Assembly: GCA_016842085.1 (NCBI GenBank)
Contig: JAEVEX010000040.1
Coordinates: 1-64,000, forward strand
From: Candidatus Thermoflexus tengchongensis
GTDB lineage: Bacteria > Chloroflexota > Anaerolineae > Thermoflexales > Thermoflexaceae
Length of the DNA stretch: 64,000 nt
Reading direction: 5' to 3'
Both the position numbers and the translations under genes were made by a program. Shown in pieces: positions 54,568-62,815 of this stretch. Each line of letters begins with the position of its first letter. Position 1 is the first letter of the stretch. The notes beneath the pieces are model-generated. The model was not told the origin of the DNA. It made no database searches and was given only the letters and a program-made list of their open reading frames with translations.

Positions 54568-55902
54568 ATGCGGTATTACATCCACACGTTCGGCTGCCAG
54601 ATGAACGTGGCCGACAGCGAGCGGCTGGCCTCGGCCCTGGAGAAGCTCGGCTACCAGATGGCCGAGCGCCCGGAACAGGCCGATGTGCTGGTCGTCAACA
54701 CCTGTGTGGTGCGCCAGTCGGCCGAGGAGAAGGCCTACGGGTGGCTCCATATGGTCCGCCCCCTCAAGGAGCGGCGGCCGGATCGCGTGGTGGCCGTCAT
54801 GGGTTGCCTGGTGGGGGTGAAGGGCAACGAGGGGCTCCGCCGGGCCTTCCCCTGGGTGGATGTCTTCATGCCCCCCGCGGATCCCCGCCCGCTGGTGGAT
54901 TTCCTGGCGCGGCGCATCGATGAGGGCCGGGCGGTGGCGGACCTGGAGCGCATGATCCGTTACGCCCTCCAGGACGAGGAGCTGGTGCTGCCGCCCTCCG
55001 AGCGGGGCCGCAAGGTGACCGCCTACGTCCCGGTGGTCCACGGCTGCTCCTTCGGCTGCACCTTCTGCATCATCCCCTACCGCCGCGGCCCCGAGCGGAG
55101 CCGCCCGGTGGGCCAGGTCGTCGCCGAGGTGCGCGCCCTGGCTGAACAGGGGGTGAAGGAAGTCACCCTGCTGGGCCAGATCGTCGACCGCTATGGGAAA
55201 GATATCCCTGACGGCCCGGATCTGGCGGATCTGCTCCGCGCGGTCCACGAGGTGGAGGGGATCCAGCGCATCCGCTTCCTGACCTCCCATCCCAGCTTCA
55301 TGACCGACCGGATCATCGAGGCGGTGGCGGAGCTGCCCAAAGTGTGCGAGCATATCGAGATCCCGGTTCAGGCCGGCAACGACCAGGTGCTGGCCCGGAT
55401 GCGCCGCGGCTACACGGTGGCCGATTACAAGCGGGTGGTGGAGAAAATCCGGAAGCGGATCCCGAACGCCTCCATCGCCACCGATATCATCGTGGGCTTC
55501 TGCGGGGAGACCGAGGAACAGTTCATGGATACCTACCGGCTGGTGGAGGAGCTGGAGTTCGACGTGGTGCACATCGCCAAATACTCTCCCCGGCCCGGGA
55601 CGGTGGCCTGGCGCACGATGGCCGATGATGTGCCGCCCGAGGAGAAAGAGCGCCGCTTCCGCATGCTGGAGGAGCTCTACGAGCGGATCTCCCGCCGCAA
55701 AAACGAGGCCCTGATCGGGCAGACCGTGGAGATCCTGGTGGAGGACCGCAACGAGAAGGGCAAGTGGTTCGGGCGGACCCGCAACAACAAGCTGGTGTTC
55801 TTTGAGGACGGCGACCGCGACTGGCGGGGCCAGCTGGTTCAGGTCCGCATCACCTCGGCGGGCGCCTGGTCCCTCCAGGGAACCCCGATCTCGACGGCAT
55901 AA
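54568..55902 (+). CDS. miaB: tRNA methylthiotransferase MiaB
   Basis: 444 aa from ATG 54568, which gives the standard MRYYIHTFGCQMN start; GGAAGG lies upstream. N-terminal cluster Cys in GCQMN, NTCVVR and MGCLVG; radical-SAM cluster CSFGCTFCIIPYRRG (C-x3-C-x2-C). C-terminal TRAM domain from GQTVEILVEDRNEKGKWFGRT. It converts i6A37 to ms2i6A37 in tRNAs reading U-starting codons, requiring SAM and two Fe-S clusters. Followed by a hairpin repeat and a terminator. Confidence 0.96.
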   Translation: MRYYIHTFGCQMNVADSERLASALEKLGYQMAERPEQADVLVVNTCVVRQSAEEKAYGWLHMVRPLKERRPDRVVAVMGCLVGVKGNEGLRRAFPWVDVFMPPADPRPLVDFLARRIDEGRAVADLERMIRYALQDEELVLPPSERGRKVTAYVPVVHGCSFGCTFCIIPYRRGPERSRPVGQVVAEVRALAEQGVKEVTLLGQIVDRYGKDIPDGPDLADLLRAVHEVEGIQRIRFLTSHPSFMTDRIIEAVAELPKVCEHIEIPVQAGNDQVLARMRRGYTVADYKRVVEKIRKRIPNASIATDIIVGFCGETEEQFMDTYRLVEELEFDVVHIAKYSPRPGTVAWRTMADDVPPEEKERRFRMLEELYERISRRKNEALIGQTVEILVEDRNEKGKWFGRTRNNKLVFFEDGDRDWRGQLVQVRITSAGAWSLQGTPISTA

Positions 55903-55915
55903 TCCTTCAAGCGTA

Positions 55916-55937
55916 GGGCAACTGCAAGCAGTTGCCC
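55916..55937. repeat. Hairpin repeat after miaB
   Basis: GGGCAACTGC-AA-GCAGTTGCCC, a 10-base stem. Same family as the hairpin at 9634-9661 (GGGGCAACTG...). Two members in one window, 46 kb apart. Confidence 0.6.
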
Positions 55938-55958
55938 TGCGGGGAAAGGAGAAAGCGA

Positions 55959-55995
55959 GGGCGGCAGCGGTTGTATCGCTGCCGCCCCTGTTTTT
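55959..55995. terminator. Rho-independent terminator after miaB
   Basis: GGGCGGCAGCG / CGCTGCCGCCC, loop GTTGTAT, then CTGTTTTT. A textbook intrinsic terminator for miaB. The other strand ends at the convergent leuS stop within it. Confidence 0.9.
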
Positions 55996-58439
55996 CATTC
56001 CACCACGATATTGATCAGGCGCCCCGGTACGTAGATGATCCGCTGGGGCTGCCGGTCGCCCAGATGCCGGCGGACGTTGGCCCGATCCAGGGCGATGCGC
56101 TTCGCCTCCTCCTCGGTGATCGAGGCCGGCACGTCCACGCGATCGCGCACCCGCCCGTTGATCTGGATCACCAGGGTGATGGTGTCCGCCTTCGCCAGAT
56201 CCTCATCCCACTGCGGCCAGGGCTGCTGATGCACGCTGTAGGGATACCCCAGCCGCTCCCACAGCTCCTCGGCCAGATGGGGCACAAACGGCGCCAGCAG
56301 CAGCACCAGGGTCCGGATGGCCTCGGTCCATGCCTCATGGCGGACCACCGGGGTGTTCCGGGCGTCCTGCAGGTAATTGGTGAACTCCATGAGCGCGGCG
56401 ATGGCCGTGTTGAACTCGAAATCCTCCAGATCCCGGGTCACCCGCTTGATGGTCCGATGGGTCCACCGCCGCAGGGCGGCCACCTGCTCCGGCGTGGGCT
56501 CCCCCTCCGCCGCAGCCGGCTCCAGCACCAGGTTCCACACCCGGTGCAGCCAACGGTGCACCCCTTCGATGCCGGTGGAGCTCCACGGCCCACCCACATC
56601 CCAGCGGAAGCCAAACATCAGGTAAGCCCGCACCGTGTCCGCCCCATAGCGCATGACCAGCTCGTCCGGCGCCACCACGTTCCCCCGGGATTTGGACATC
56701 TTCTCCCGGTCCTCGCCCAGGATGACGCCCTGGTTGCGCAGGCGGATCATCGGCTCATCGAACCAGACCATCCCCATATCCCGCAGCGCCTTGGTCCAGA
56801 ACCGGGTGTAGAGCAGATGCATGGTGGCGTGCTCCACCCCGCCGGTATACAGATCCACCGGCAGCCAGTAGCGGGCCTCCTCCTCATCCCACGGCGCATC
56901 GTCCTTGTGGGGGCTCAGATAGCGATACTGATACCAGGACGAATCCACGAAGGTGTCCATGGTGTCGGTCTCCCGCTCCGCCGGTCCGCCGCACTGCGGG
57001 CATGTGGTCCGGACGAAATCCTCCAGGTATTTCAGCGGCGACTCGCCGGTGGGGAGCACGTTGACGCTCTCCGGCAGCAGCACCGGCAGCTGGTCCTCGG
57101 GCACGGGGACGGTGCCGCACTTCGGGCAGTAGATGATGGGGATGGGGGTGCCCCAGTAGCGCTGGCGGCTGATGCACCAGTCCCGCAGCCGGTAGGAGAC
57201 GGCGGGGCGGCCCAGGCCGCGCCGTTCCAGCTCGGCGACCACCGCCTTCTTGCCCTCCTCGCTGGGCAGGCCATCGAAGGGGCCGGAGTTCACCATTGTC
57301 CCGGGCCCTTCATAAGCGGCGGAAAGCGGCTTCCCATTCCAGCCCGGCGGGGCGATCACCACCCGGATGGGCAGGTTGAACTTCACCGCGAACTCGAAGT
57401 CCCGCTGGTCGTGGGCAGGCACGCCCATGATGGCCCCGGTCCCATATTCCATCAGCACATAGTCCGAGATCCAGATGGGCAGCCGCTCATCGGTCAGCGG
57501 GTGGCGGGCGTAGGCCCCGATGAAGACGCCGGTCTTCTCCCGCTCCAGGGACAGCCGCTCGATCTCCGTGCGGCGCTGGGCCTCCTGGATGTAGGCCCCC
57601 ACCTCGGCCCGGCGCTCCGGGGCGGTCAGCTTCGGCACCAGGGGATGCTCCGGGGCCAGCACAACGAACGTGGCCCCGAACAGCGTGTCCGGACGGGTGG
57701 TGAAGACCACGATGGAATCCTCCCCTTCCGTGGGGAAGACGATCTCGGCGCCCTCGCTGCGGCCGATCCAGTTCTTCTGCATCGTGCACACCCGTTCCGG
57801 CCAGTCCAGCTGACTGTGGTCCAGGAGCTCATCGGCGTAGGCCGTGATCCGCAGGAACCACTGCTCCAGCTCCTTCTTGATCACCGGGGTGCCGCACCGC
57901 TCGCAGACCCGCTCGCCGTCCTGGCTGACCACCTGTTCCCGGGCCAGGGTGGTATTGCACTTCGGGCAGAAATCGACCGCCGAGCGCTTGCGGTAGGCCA
58001 GCCCGCGCTTGTAGAACTGGATGAAGAACCACTGGTTCCACCTGTAGTATTCCGGCTCGCAGGTGATCACCTCCCGTGTCCAATCGAAGGAAGCTCCCAT
58101 GCTGCGCAGCTGCCGGCGCATCCGCTCGATGTTGGCGTAGGTCCAGGTCTTCGGGTGGGTGTTGTGTTTGATGGCCGCGTTCTCAGCGGGCAGCCCGAAA
58201 GCGTCGAAGCCGATCGGGAAGAGGACATTGTAGCCCTTCATGCGCAGATAGCGGGCCACCGCATCGCTGGGGGCCATGGCGAACCAGTGGCCCATGTGGA
58301 GATCCCCCGACGGATACGGGAACATCGTCAGGAAGTAGAATTTGGGGCGGCTCGGGTCGCGAACCGCCCGGTAGATCCCCGTTTCCTCCCAGCGCTGCTG
58401 CCACTTCGGCTCGATCACCTGAGGATCATAGCGCTCCAT
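55995..58439 (-). CDS. leuS: Leucyl-tRNA synthetase
   Basis: 814 aa, class Ia. YPSGDLHMGHW carries the HIGH site (HMGH); KMSKSRGN is the KMSKS loop (DREKMSKSRGNVVAPDELV). The inserted editing domain spans about residues 220-420. Zinc Cys pairs CPKCNTT and CERCGTP, and CPKCGTV. It attaches leucine to tRNA-Leu. ATG 58439 has GGAGGTGAAGG upstream. Last gene of the T-box-led unit DUF457-ilvE-leuS, so its expression probably follows leucine tRNA charging. Confidence 0.97.
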   Translation of the reverse strand: MERYDPQVIEPKWQQRWEETGIYRAVRDPSRPKFYFLTMFPYPSGDLHMGHWFAMAPSDAVARYLRMKGYNVLFPIGFDAFGLPAENAAIKHNTHPKTWTYANIERMRRQLRSMGASFDWTREVITCEPEYYRWNQWFFIQFYKRGLAYRKRSAVDFCPKCNTTLAREQVVSQDGERVCERCGTPVIKKELEQWFLRITAYADELLDHSQLDWPERVCTMQKNWIGRSEGAEIVFPTEGEDSIVVFTTRPDTLFGATFVVLAPEHPLVPKLTAPERRAEVGAYIQEAQRRTEIERLSLEREKTGVFIGAYARHPLTDERLPIWISDYVLMEYGTGAIMGVPAHDQRDFEFAVKFNLPIRVVIAPPGWNGKPLSAAYEGPGTMVNSGPFDGLPSEEGKKAVVAELERRGLGRPAVSYRLRDWCISRQRYWGTPIPIIYCPKCGTVPVPEDQLPVLLPESVNVLPTGESPLKYLEDFVRTTCPQCGGPAERETDTMDTFVDSSWYQYRYLSPHKDDAPWDEEEARYWLPVDLYTGGVEHATMHLLYTRFWTKALRDMGMVWFDEPMIRLRNQGVILGEDREKMSKSRGNVVAPDELVMRYGADTVRAYLMFGFRWDVGGPWSSTGIEGVHRWLHRVWNLVLEPAAAEGEPTPEQVAALRRWTHRTIKRVTRDLEDFEFNTAIAALMEFTNYLQDARNTPVVRHEAWTEAIRTLVLLLAPFVPHLAEELWERLGYPYSVHQQPWPQWDEDLAKADTITLVIQINGRVRDRVDVPASITEEEAKRIALDRANVRRHLGDRQPQRIIYVPGRLINIVVE

Positions 58440-58568
58440 TTCCTTCACCTCCTTCCGTATCCCCCTGGAAATCACGCCGCCGATCTCCCCATAAAGATTT
58501 TGGGTGTCGGGCCGACTGCCTTGGGGGCCAGCACCTCAGGAGCTTCCTCCCCCTCTCTCCGCGATCCA

Positions 58569-59495
58569 TCAAGCCGCTCCTGCGAGCGTCAGCCACCCGT
58601 ATACATCCGGCGCCTGGCCGGTCACGATCGCAAAGAAACGCTCCTGGAGCCGGCGGGTGATCGGGCCGGGCTGCCCGCATCCGACCGGGATGCGATCCAC
58701 CGATCGCACCGGCGTGATCTCCGCCGCGGTCCCGGTCATGAACATCTCATCCGCGGCGTAGAGCCACTCCCGCGGGATGGGCTGCTCCCGGACCTCAATC
58801 CCCTGCTCCCGGGCCAGGGTGAGCACCGCGTCGCGGGTCACGCCCAGCAGGATCGAATTATGGAAGGGCGGCGTGTAGAGCACGCCATCCCGGACCAGGA
58901 AGAGGTTCTCCCCGCTGCCCTCCGCCACATAACCGTAAGCGTCCAGCATAATCGCTTCCGCATACCCCAGGTCGTGGGCCTCCATGGCGGCGAACTGCGA
59001 GTTCACATACTGGCCGCCGATCTTGCCCAGCGCCGGGAAGGTGTCCGGCGCCATACGCCGCCATGAGGAAACGATGACATCCACCCCCTTCTCCAGGGCC
59101 TCCTGGCCGAGATACTTCCCCCATTCGAAGGTGATGATCACCACCTCCACCGGGCACGAGCGGCCATCCACCCCCAGCGGCCCCGCGCCCCGAAAGACCA
59201 GGGGGCGGATATAACAGGAGGAATGCCCGTTGGCCCGCACCGTCTCCACGATCGCCTGCGCGAGCTGTTCCTCCGTGTAAGGGATCTCCATGCGCAGGAG
59301 CCGGGCGGAGAAGAACAGCCGGGCCAGATGCGGTTGCAGCCGGAAGATCGCCGCCCCCCGGGGCGTCTCATAGGCCCGGATCCCTTCAAACACGCTGGTC
59401 CCGTAATGAAGGGCATGGGCCGTGACATGGACCGTCGCCTGATCCCAGGGCACCAGCCGCCCATTCCACCAGATCCATTCGCTTCTCGGCGCCAT
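58569..59495 (-). CDS. ilvE: Branched-chain amino acid aminotransferase IlvE
   Basis: 308 aa, PLP fold type IV. WWNGRLVPWDQATVHVTAHALHYGTSVFEGIRAY at the start; PLP Lys in ALGKIGGQYVNSQFAAMEA; C-terminal MFMTGTAAEITPV. It makes Leu, Ile and Val from their keto acids, or degrades them. ATG 59495 has GGAGGGAGA upstream. Lies between a DUF457 gene and leuS, all downstream of a leucine T-box. Confidence 0.96.
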   Translation of the reverse strand: MAPRSEWIWWNGRLVPWDQATVHVTAHALHYGTSVFEGIRAYETPRGAAIFRLQPHLARLFFSARLLRMEIPYTEEQLAQAIVETVRANGHSSCYIRPLVFRGAGPLGVDGRSCPVEVVIITFEWGKYLGQEALEKGVDVIVSSWRRMAPDTFPALGKIGGQYVNSQFAAMEAHDLGYAEAIMLDAYGYVAEGSGENLFLVRDGVLYTPPFHNSILLGVTRDAVLTLAREQGIEVREQPIPREWLYAADEMFMTGTAAEITPVRSVDRIPVGCGQPGPITRRLQERFFAIVTGQAPDVYGWLTLAGAA

Positions 59496-59555
59496 CGGGC
59501 CTCTCCCTCCTCCGAAGGACTTGAGAAAAGCGTGCGACGCTTTCCCGTGCAACCC

Positions 59556-60071
59556 CTAAAAAGGCCGGATGATCTCCGTGCCCAGGATGATGAAGGCGAT
59601 CACGAGCAGCACCCCCTCGATGGCCAGGAGCAGCGGCTGCCGGTAGTATCGACGATAGAAGGCCAGCCCCCGGGCCCCGGCGGCGTGGAGGTCTCGCGGC
59701 CACAGGGCATACTGCTGCCGGCGCCAGGGCCAGAGCCACATGATCCCATCATCGGTCCCGATGCTATCCAGCACCAGGTGCACCAGGGCCAGCGCGACCA
59801 CCAGCCCCAGGGGCAGATGGAACCCCCAGGCCAGGATCCCGCCCCAGATCACCCAGAACAGCGGCGTATGGGTCCAGAGGGCATGATGGGGGTTATGGCC
59901 CTCCCCGCCGGTTCGCCGCCGATGCCACCAGCCCCACAGGAGATCCAGGTCCGGCAGCCCGCTGAGGAGCGCCGCCAGCCCGGCGATCCCGAGATGAAAC
60001 GGCTGATGGGTCGCCCGCTGGATCATATAGGCGGCGACGACGCCCGCCGCCGCATGGGCCATCACCGTCAT
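59556..60071 (-). CDS. DUF457/YdjM-like membrane protein
   Basis: 171 aa. MAHAAAGVVAAYMIQ, LSGLPDLDLLWGWWHRRR, NPHHALWTHTPLFWVIWGG and HLVLDSIGTDDGIMWLWPW are the His/Asp-rich signature of the metal-dependent hydrolase-like inner-membrane family. Several TM helices. ATG 60071 has GGAGGAGCGG. First gene after the leucine T-box and before ilvE, so it may be expressed when leucine is short. Function unknown; a hydrolase role is only by family name. Confidence 0.8.
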   Translation of the reverse strand: MTVMAHAAAGVVAAYMIQRATHQPFHLGIAGLAALLSGLPDLDLLWGWWHRRRTGGEGHNPHHALWTHTPLFWVIWGGILAWGFHLPLGLVVALALVHLVLDSIGTDDGIMWLWPWRRQQYALWPRDLHAAGARGLAFYRRYYRQPLLLAIEGVLLVIAFIILGTEIIRPF

Positions 60072-60239
60072 CCGCTCCTCCGGCCTGAGGATCCTTCCCG
60101 CAGGATCTGCACAGCTGGGCTCTCCTTTCGGGAGGCGGAATGGCTCCTTCCCCATACGGTCTGGGGCTGCCGGGGCGCCTCCGGCCCCCGACCGGGCCAT
60201 GAAGCCCTTACCGGAAGAGCCACCGGGCAGCGCCCGTGA

Positions 60240-60530
60240 AAACAAGGAACCCCCCTCCGTCAGGGACGAAGGGGGGTTCCTCCGCGGTCCCACCCTGCTT
60301 CACCGGAAGTCCCATTCGATCCTTCCGGTGCGCTCTGGCGCGGTAACGGGCGCGACCCGGCCGGAGCTACGGCGAGCATCGCTTTCACTCCGGCGGCTCC
60401 AGGGCGAGTTCGACCTTTGGGGGCCTTGCGCCCCTGGCCCTCCCCGGGGGCCCTGCGGCCTTGCACCACCCGGCCGCTCGCTGGGGGATGGTCTACTACT
60501 CCCCTTCTTCGCCTTCAGGCTATCGCTCTC
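60240..60530 (-). promoter_or_regulatory. T-box riboswitch, leucine-type
   Basis: Minus strand. Stem I: GAAGGGGAGTAGTAGACC and AGCGAGCGGCCGGG; the 3' strand after GGTC reads GAACTCGCC, placing CUC (Leu) at the specifier position with purine next, the usual pattern. T-box sequence AGGGTGGGACCGCGG at 60296-60282. Terminator GGAACCCCCC...GGGGGGTTCC, then TTGTT. The downstream genes are DUF457, ilvE and leuS. With uncharged tRNA-Leu the antiterminator forms and the genes are read. Alignment was by hand; the specifier assignment is inference. Confidence 0.9.
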
Positions 60531-60557
60531 ATCACAATGACATCTATGTCCAGGAAC

Positions 60558-60821
60558 TCACAGGGAATAAACTGACACGACCACCTGGCGCTCAGCCTGC
60601 TGACGCCCGCGAAGGCGTTCCTGGATCGTCTTAAGGACATTCGCGGCATAGTAACGCATTCCACAACGCACACACACTCCGACAGGCACATTCTCGATCA
60701 GCACATATTCCCCCCTCACCCGCCGGTGAATGGTCACCCGACGTTCCACAATCGATCCTCCACAATATTCGCAAACCTCTCCTTCCCAGAAATTCTGGGT
60801 TTTCATGCCAACTTTCTTCAT
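60558..60821 (-). CDS. YgiT-type zinc-finger protein
   Basis: 87 aa. Two CxxC pairs (CEYCGG; CVRCGMRYY) match the YgiT/MqsA-N zinc-finger family. MqsA is an antitoxin; here the C-terminal DNA-binding helix is missing or very short. Start overlaps the DUF4258 stop by four bases. The pair is AT-rich relative to neighbours, which suggests recent transfer. The likely role is antitoxin-like. Confidence 0.85.
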   Translation of the reverse strand: MKKVGMKTQNFWEGEVCEYCGGSIVERRVTIHRRVRGEYVLIENVPVGVCVRCGMRYYAANVLKTIQERLRGRQQAERQVVVSVYSL

Positions 60822-61087
60822 GATATGTCTTCATATACAGTAATTATTAGAACTTTACCCGCTTTCGTAATCCGACATACTACTCCAATAGGTCTCCCAT
60901 CCAGCGCCAGGCCAACGATCTCATATTTCTTCTGTTTAGGCCACACTCGCCTGATTTTTCCATTTAAAATACCATATTCTATATCATAGATATCAAAATT
61001 ATCTGCCTCAGCTTCTTCAACAGCGTGCTCTGTCAAATAGTATAACCCATTTCGGACGAGGGCCTGAATCCGTCTCAGCGTCCCCAA
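60818..61087 (-). CDS. DUF4258 protein (toxin-like)
   Basis: 89 aa. LVRNGLYYLTEHAVEEAEADNFDIYDIEYGILNGKIRRVWPKQKKYEIVGLALDGRPIGVVCRI is the DUF4258 pattern: H-A...; a beta barrel related to RelE/BrnT-like toxins in shape. Paired and overlapping with the YgiT-type gene, the arrangement seen in many putative type II TA loci. ATG 61087 is near a tRNA terminator, so a local promoter is expected. Confidence 0.8.
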   Translation of the reverse strand: MGTLRRIQALVRNGLYYLTEHAVEEAEADNFDIYDIEYGILNGKIRRVWPKQKKYEIVGLALDGRPIGVVCRITKAGKVLIITVYEDIS

Positions 61088-61130
61088 GATGTCCTCGCAG
61101 GGGGCCAGGAAGATGCTTCAGGCATTGGTT

Positions 61131-61160
61131 CCTAAAACAACAGGGCGCTTTCGCGCCCTG
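61131..61160 (-). terminator. Terminator of the tRNA-Ala pair
   Basis: Minus strand: CAGGGCGC-GAAA-GCGCCCTG (61160-61141), then TTGTTTTAGG. Eight-base stem, tetraloop and T-rich tail: a good intrinsic terminator eight bases after tRNA-Ala(GGC). Confidence 0.9.
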
Positions 61161-61168
61161 AGAGAAGG

Positions 61169-61241
61169 TGGACCCGACGGGATTCGAACCCGTGACCTCC
61201 TCAATGCCATTGAGGCGCGCTCCCAGCTGCGCTACGGGCCC
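61169..61241 (-). tRNA. tRNA-Ala(GGC)
   Basis: 73 bases. Acceptor GGGCCCG pairs with CGGGTCC, with G3-U70, the alanine identity element. D-arm GCGC; anticodon loop ATGGCAT gives GGC. T-arm ACGGG-TTCGAAT-CCCGT. CCA is not fully encoded (next bases are CC). Sixteen bases downstream of the second tRNA-Ala. Confidence 0.97.
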
Positions 61242-61257
61242 ACGGGAAGCGATTCAG

Positions 61258-61330
61258 TGGAGCCGACCGGATTCGAACCGGCGACCTCTCCCGTGCGAGA
61301 GGAGCGCTCTCCCAGCTGAGCTACGGCCCC
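61258..61330 (-). tRNA. tRNA-Ala(CGC)
   Basis: 73 bases. Acceptor GGGGCCG / CGGCTCC with G3-U70. D-arm GCTC/GAGC; anticodon loop CTCGCAC gives CGC, reading GCG. T-arm GCCGG-TTCGAAT-CCGGT. First in a two-tRNA operon; both members charge alanine. Confidence 0.97.
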
Positions 61331-61342
61331 ACTGGCACGTTT

Positions 61343-61372
61343 ATTTTATCCGTTCTGCATGCGATCTGTCAA
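61343..61372 (-). promoter_or_regulatory. Promoter of the tRNA-Ala operon
   Basis: Minus strand: perfect -35 TTGACA (61372-61367), 18-base spacer, -10 TAAAAT (61348-61343). The start of tRNA-Ala(CGC) is 13 bases past the -10. Confidence 0.9.
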
Positions 61373-61502
61373 GGCACAGACGCGGGGCCCAGGGCTTTTC
61401 GAAGATCTTACCCCTCCAGACAGGCGGTGGAGGGAGAAGGTGGGGGGACACCCCCCGCAGCCCCCCGGCAGGGGGCTTTTGCCCCCTGCACTCCCCTATC
61501 TC

Positions 61503-62156
61503 TCAGAACATTGAAAAGCCCTGACTGAGGATGGCCTGTAAGCATTCGGCCACAGGAGGTAAGGGGGTTTGGAACAGCCATCCGACCTCCAGCCAGAACC
61601 CCGGCACCGCCTCACAAACGAGCCGTCCCTCCCGCATCCCCTCCACCGCGTATCGATCCCCCCGCCGCCGATGCACCCACAGCACTCCTTCCTCCCGATC
61701 CACCCCCCAGTATTCCTCCACCCCCGCCTGGGCATACTCCTCGGCTTTCTCCCGCAAATCCAATGTGCGCGTCGATGGACTCACCACCTCCACCACCAGC
61801 ACCGGCACTACCTCCAGTGGCACGCCGCGCGCCCGCTCCATGTCCTCCTGACGGAGCACGAACACATCCGGCTCCCGTATGACCTCCGGCAACATCCGCA
61901 CCGCCGCCGGCCCCATCAGAACCCTTCCCCACGCTCGGGCTTCGCAATAGCCCCGGAGGAGCCAGTAGAGAAAGCCCACAAGATCCTGGTGTTCCGCCGT
62001 GGCTGGCGAATGCATCAGGACCTCCCCCCGGACGAACTCCCAGATCTGATCCTCCGGCGCCTCGCGCAGATAGCGCTCCAGCGTCCACCCTCCCATCCGG
62101 ATCACATAGGGCTCCCGCACCGGAACCATATGCTCATCCACCACCATCACGCCCAT
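61503..62156 (-). CDS. Uma2-family (DUF820) endonuclease
   Basis: 217 aa. PD-(D/E)XK fold: MGGWTLERYLREAPEDQIWEFVRGEVLMHSPATAEHQ, REPDVFVLRQEDMER, VPVLVVEVVSPSTRTLDLREKAEEYAQAGVEEYWGVD. The E-x-D-x, E-V-x-S-P and K residues form the putative active site. Such genes are abundant in Chloroflexota and Cyanobacteria; DNA cleavage is shown for few. ATG 62156 is the longest in-frame start; ATG 62144 is an alternative. Confidence 0.9.
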   Translation of the reverse strand: MGVMVVDEHMVPVREPYVIRMGGWTLERYLREAPEDQIWEFVRGEVLMHSPATAEHQDLVGFLYWLLRGYCEARAWGRVLMGPAAVRMLPEVIREPDVFVLRQEDMERARGVPLEVVPVLVVEVVSPSTRTLDLREKAEEYAQAGVEEYWGVDREEGVLWVHRRRGDRYAVEGMREGRLVCEAVPGFWLEVGWLFQTPLPPVAECLQAILSQGFSMF

Positions 62157-62317
62157 CGGGACCTCCTCATGATCCCAGCTCCGGCTCTCTGAGGCCGGCC
62201 GTCGGGTTTCGCTATGGACGGGCCGGGCCCGAGGAGAGAACAGGCGGCCACGGATCCCCCTCCTGGGCCATCCAGCCCGGCCATTGGATCCCCCTGATCG
62301 CCTTCAGAACGGCTCCC

Positions 62318-62734
62318 TCACCGGCATCCGCATGCCTCCGGGGAAGGACAGTCGCACACCTCCGCCACCGCCTCGATCTCCACCCGGGCGCCCATGGGGA
62401 GCGCGGCCACCCCCACCGCGGAGCGGGCCGGCGGCGCCTCGGGGAAGAATTCGGCATAGACGGCGTTCATACGGGGCCATTCGGCAAGATCCACCAGAAA
62501 GACGGTGGTCTTGATCACATGACGCAGACAGGACCCCGCCGCCTCCAGGATCGCCCGCAGGTTCTCCAGGGCCTGCCGGGTCTGGCTCTCGATGTCCGGC
62601 CCGGCCAGCTGGCGGGTGTCGGGGACCAGACCCAATTGCCCCGCCGTGAAGATGAGATTCCCAACCCGGATCGCCTGAGAGTAGGGGCCAACCGCCGCGG
62701 GAGCTTTTTCCGCCACGATCACTTCACGGGCCAT
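62318..62734 (-). CDS. ridA: RidA-family deaminase
   Basis: 138 aa from ATG 62734. PAAVGPYSQAIRVGNLIFTAGQLGLVPD, QTRQALENLRAILEAAGSCLRHVIKTTVFLVDLAEWPRMNAVYAEFF and ARSAVGVAALPMGARVEIEAVAE are the complete YjgF/YER057c fold. It hydrolyses 2-aminoacrylate and other reactive enamines from PLP enzymes. An unusual Cys-rich tail (CDCPSPEACGCR) follows the fold, possibly metal-binding. Confidence 0.95.
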   Translation of the reverse strand: MAREVIVAEKAPAAVGPYSQAIRVGNLIFTAGQLGLVPDTRQLAGPDIESQTRQALENLRAILEAAGSCLRHVIKTTVFLVDLAEWPRMNAVYAEFFPEAPPARSAVGVAALPMGARVEIEAVAEVCDCPSPEACGCR

Positions 62735-62815
62735 GCGAATCCCCTCCCTGAGGGTGGAAGATCTGTTTCTCACAGGGTGCAAGCGATCTGTGGAGGCCCG
62801 GGCCATGCGAAAGCG

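Noticed and set aside
55932-59066. 1044-codon open frame antisense to leuS and ilvE
   Set aside because: Same reason: antisense of strongly conserved genes in GC-rich DNA.
60199-60540. 113-codon open frame across the T-box leader
   Set aside because: The region is a structured RNA leader on the other strand.
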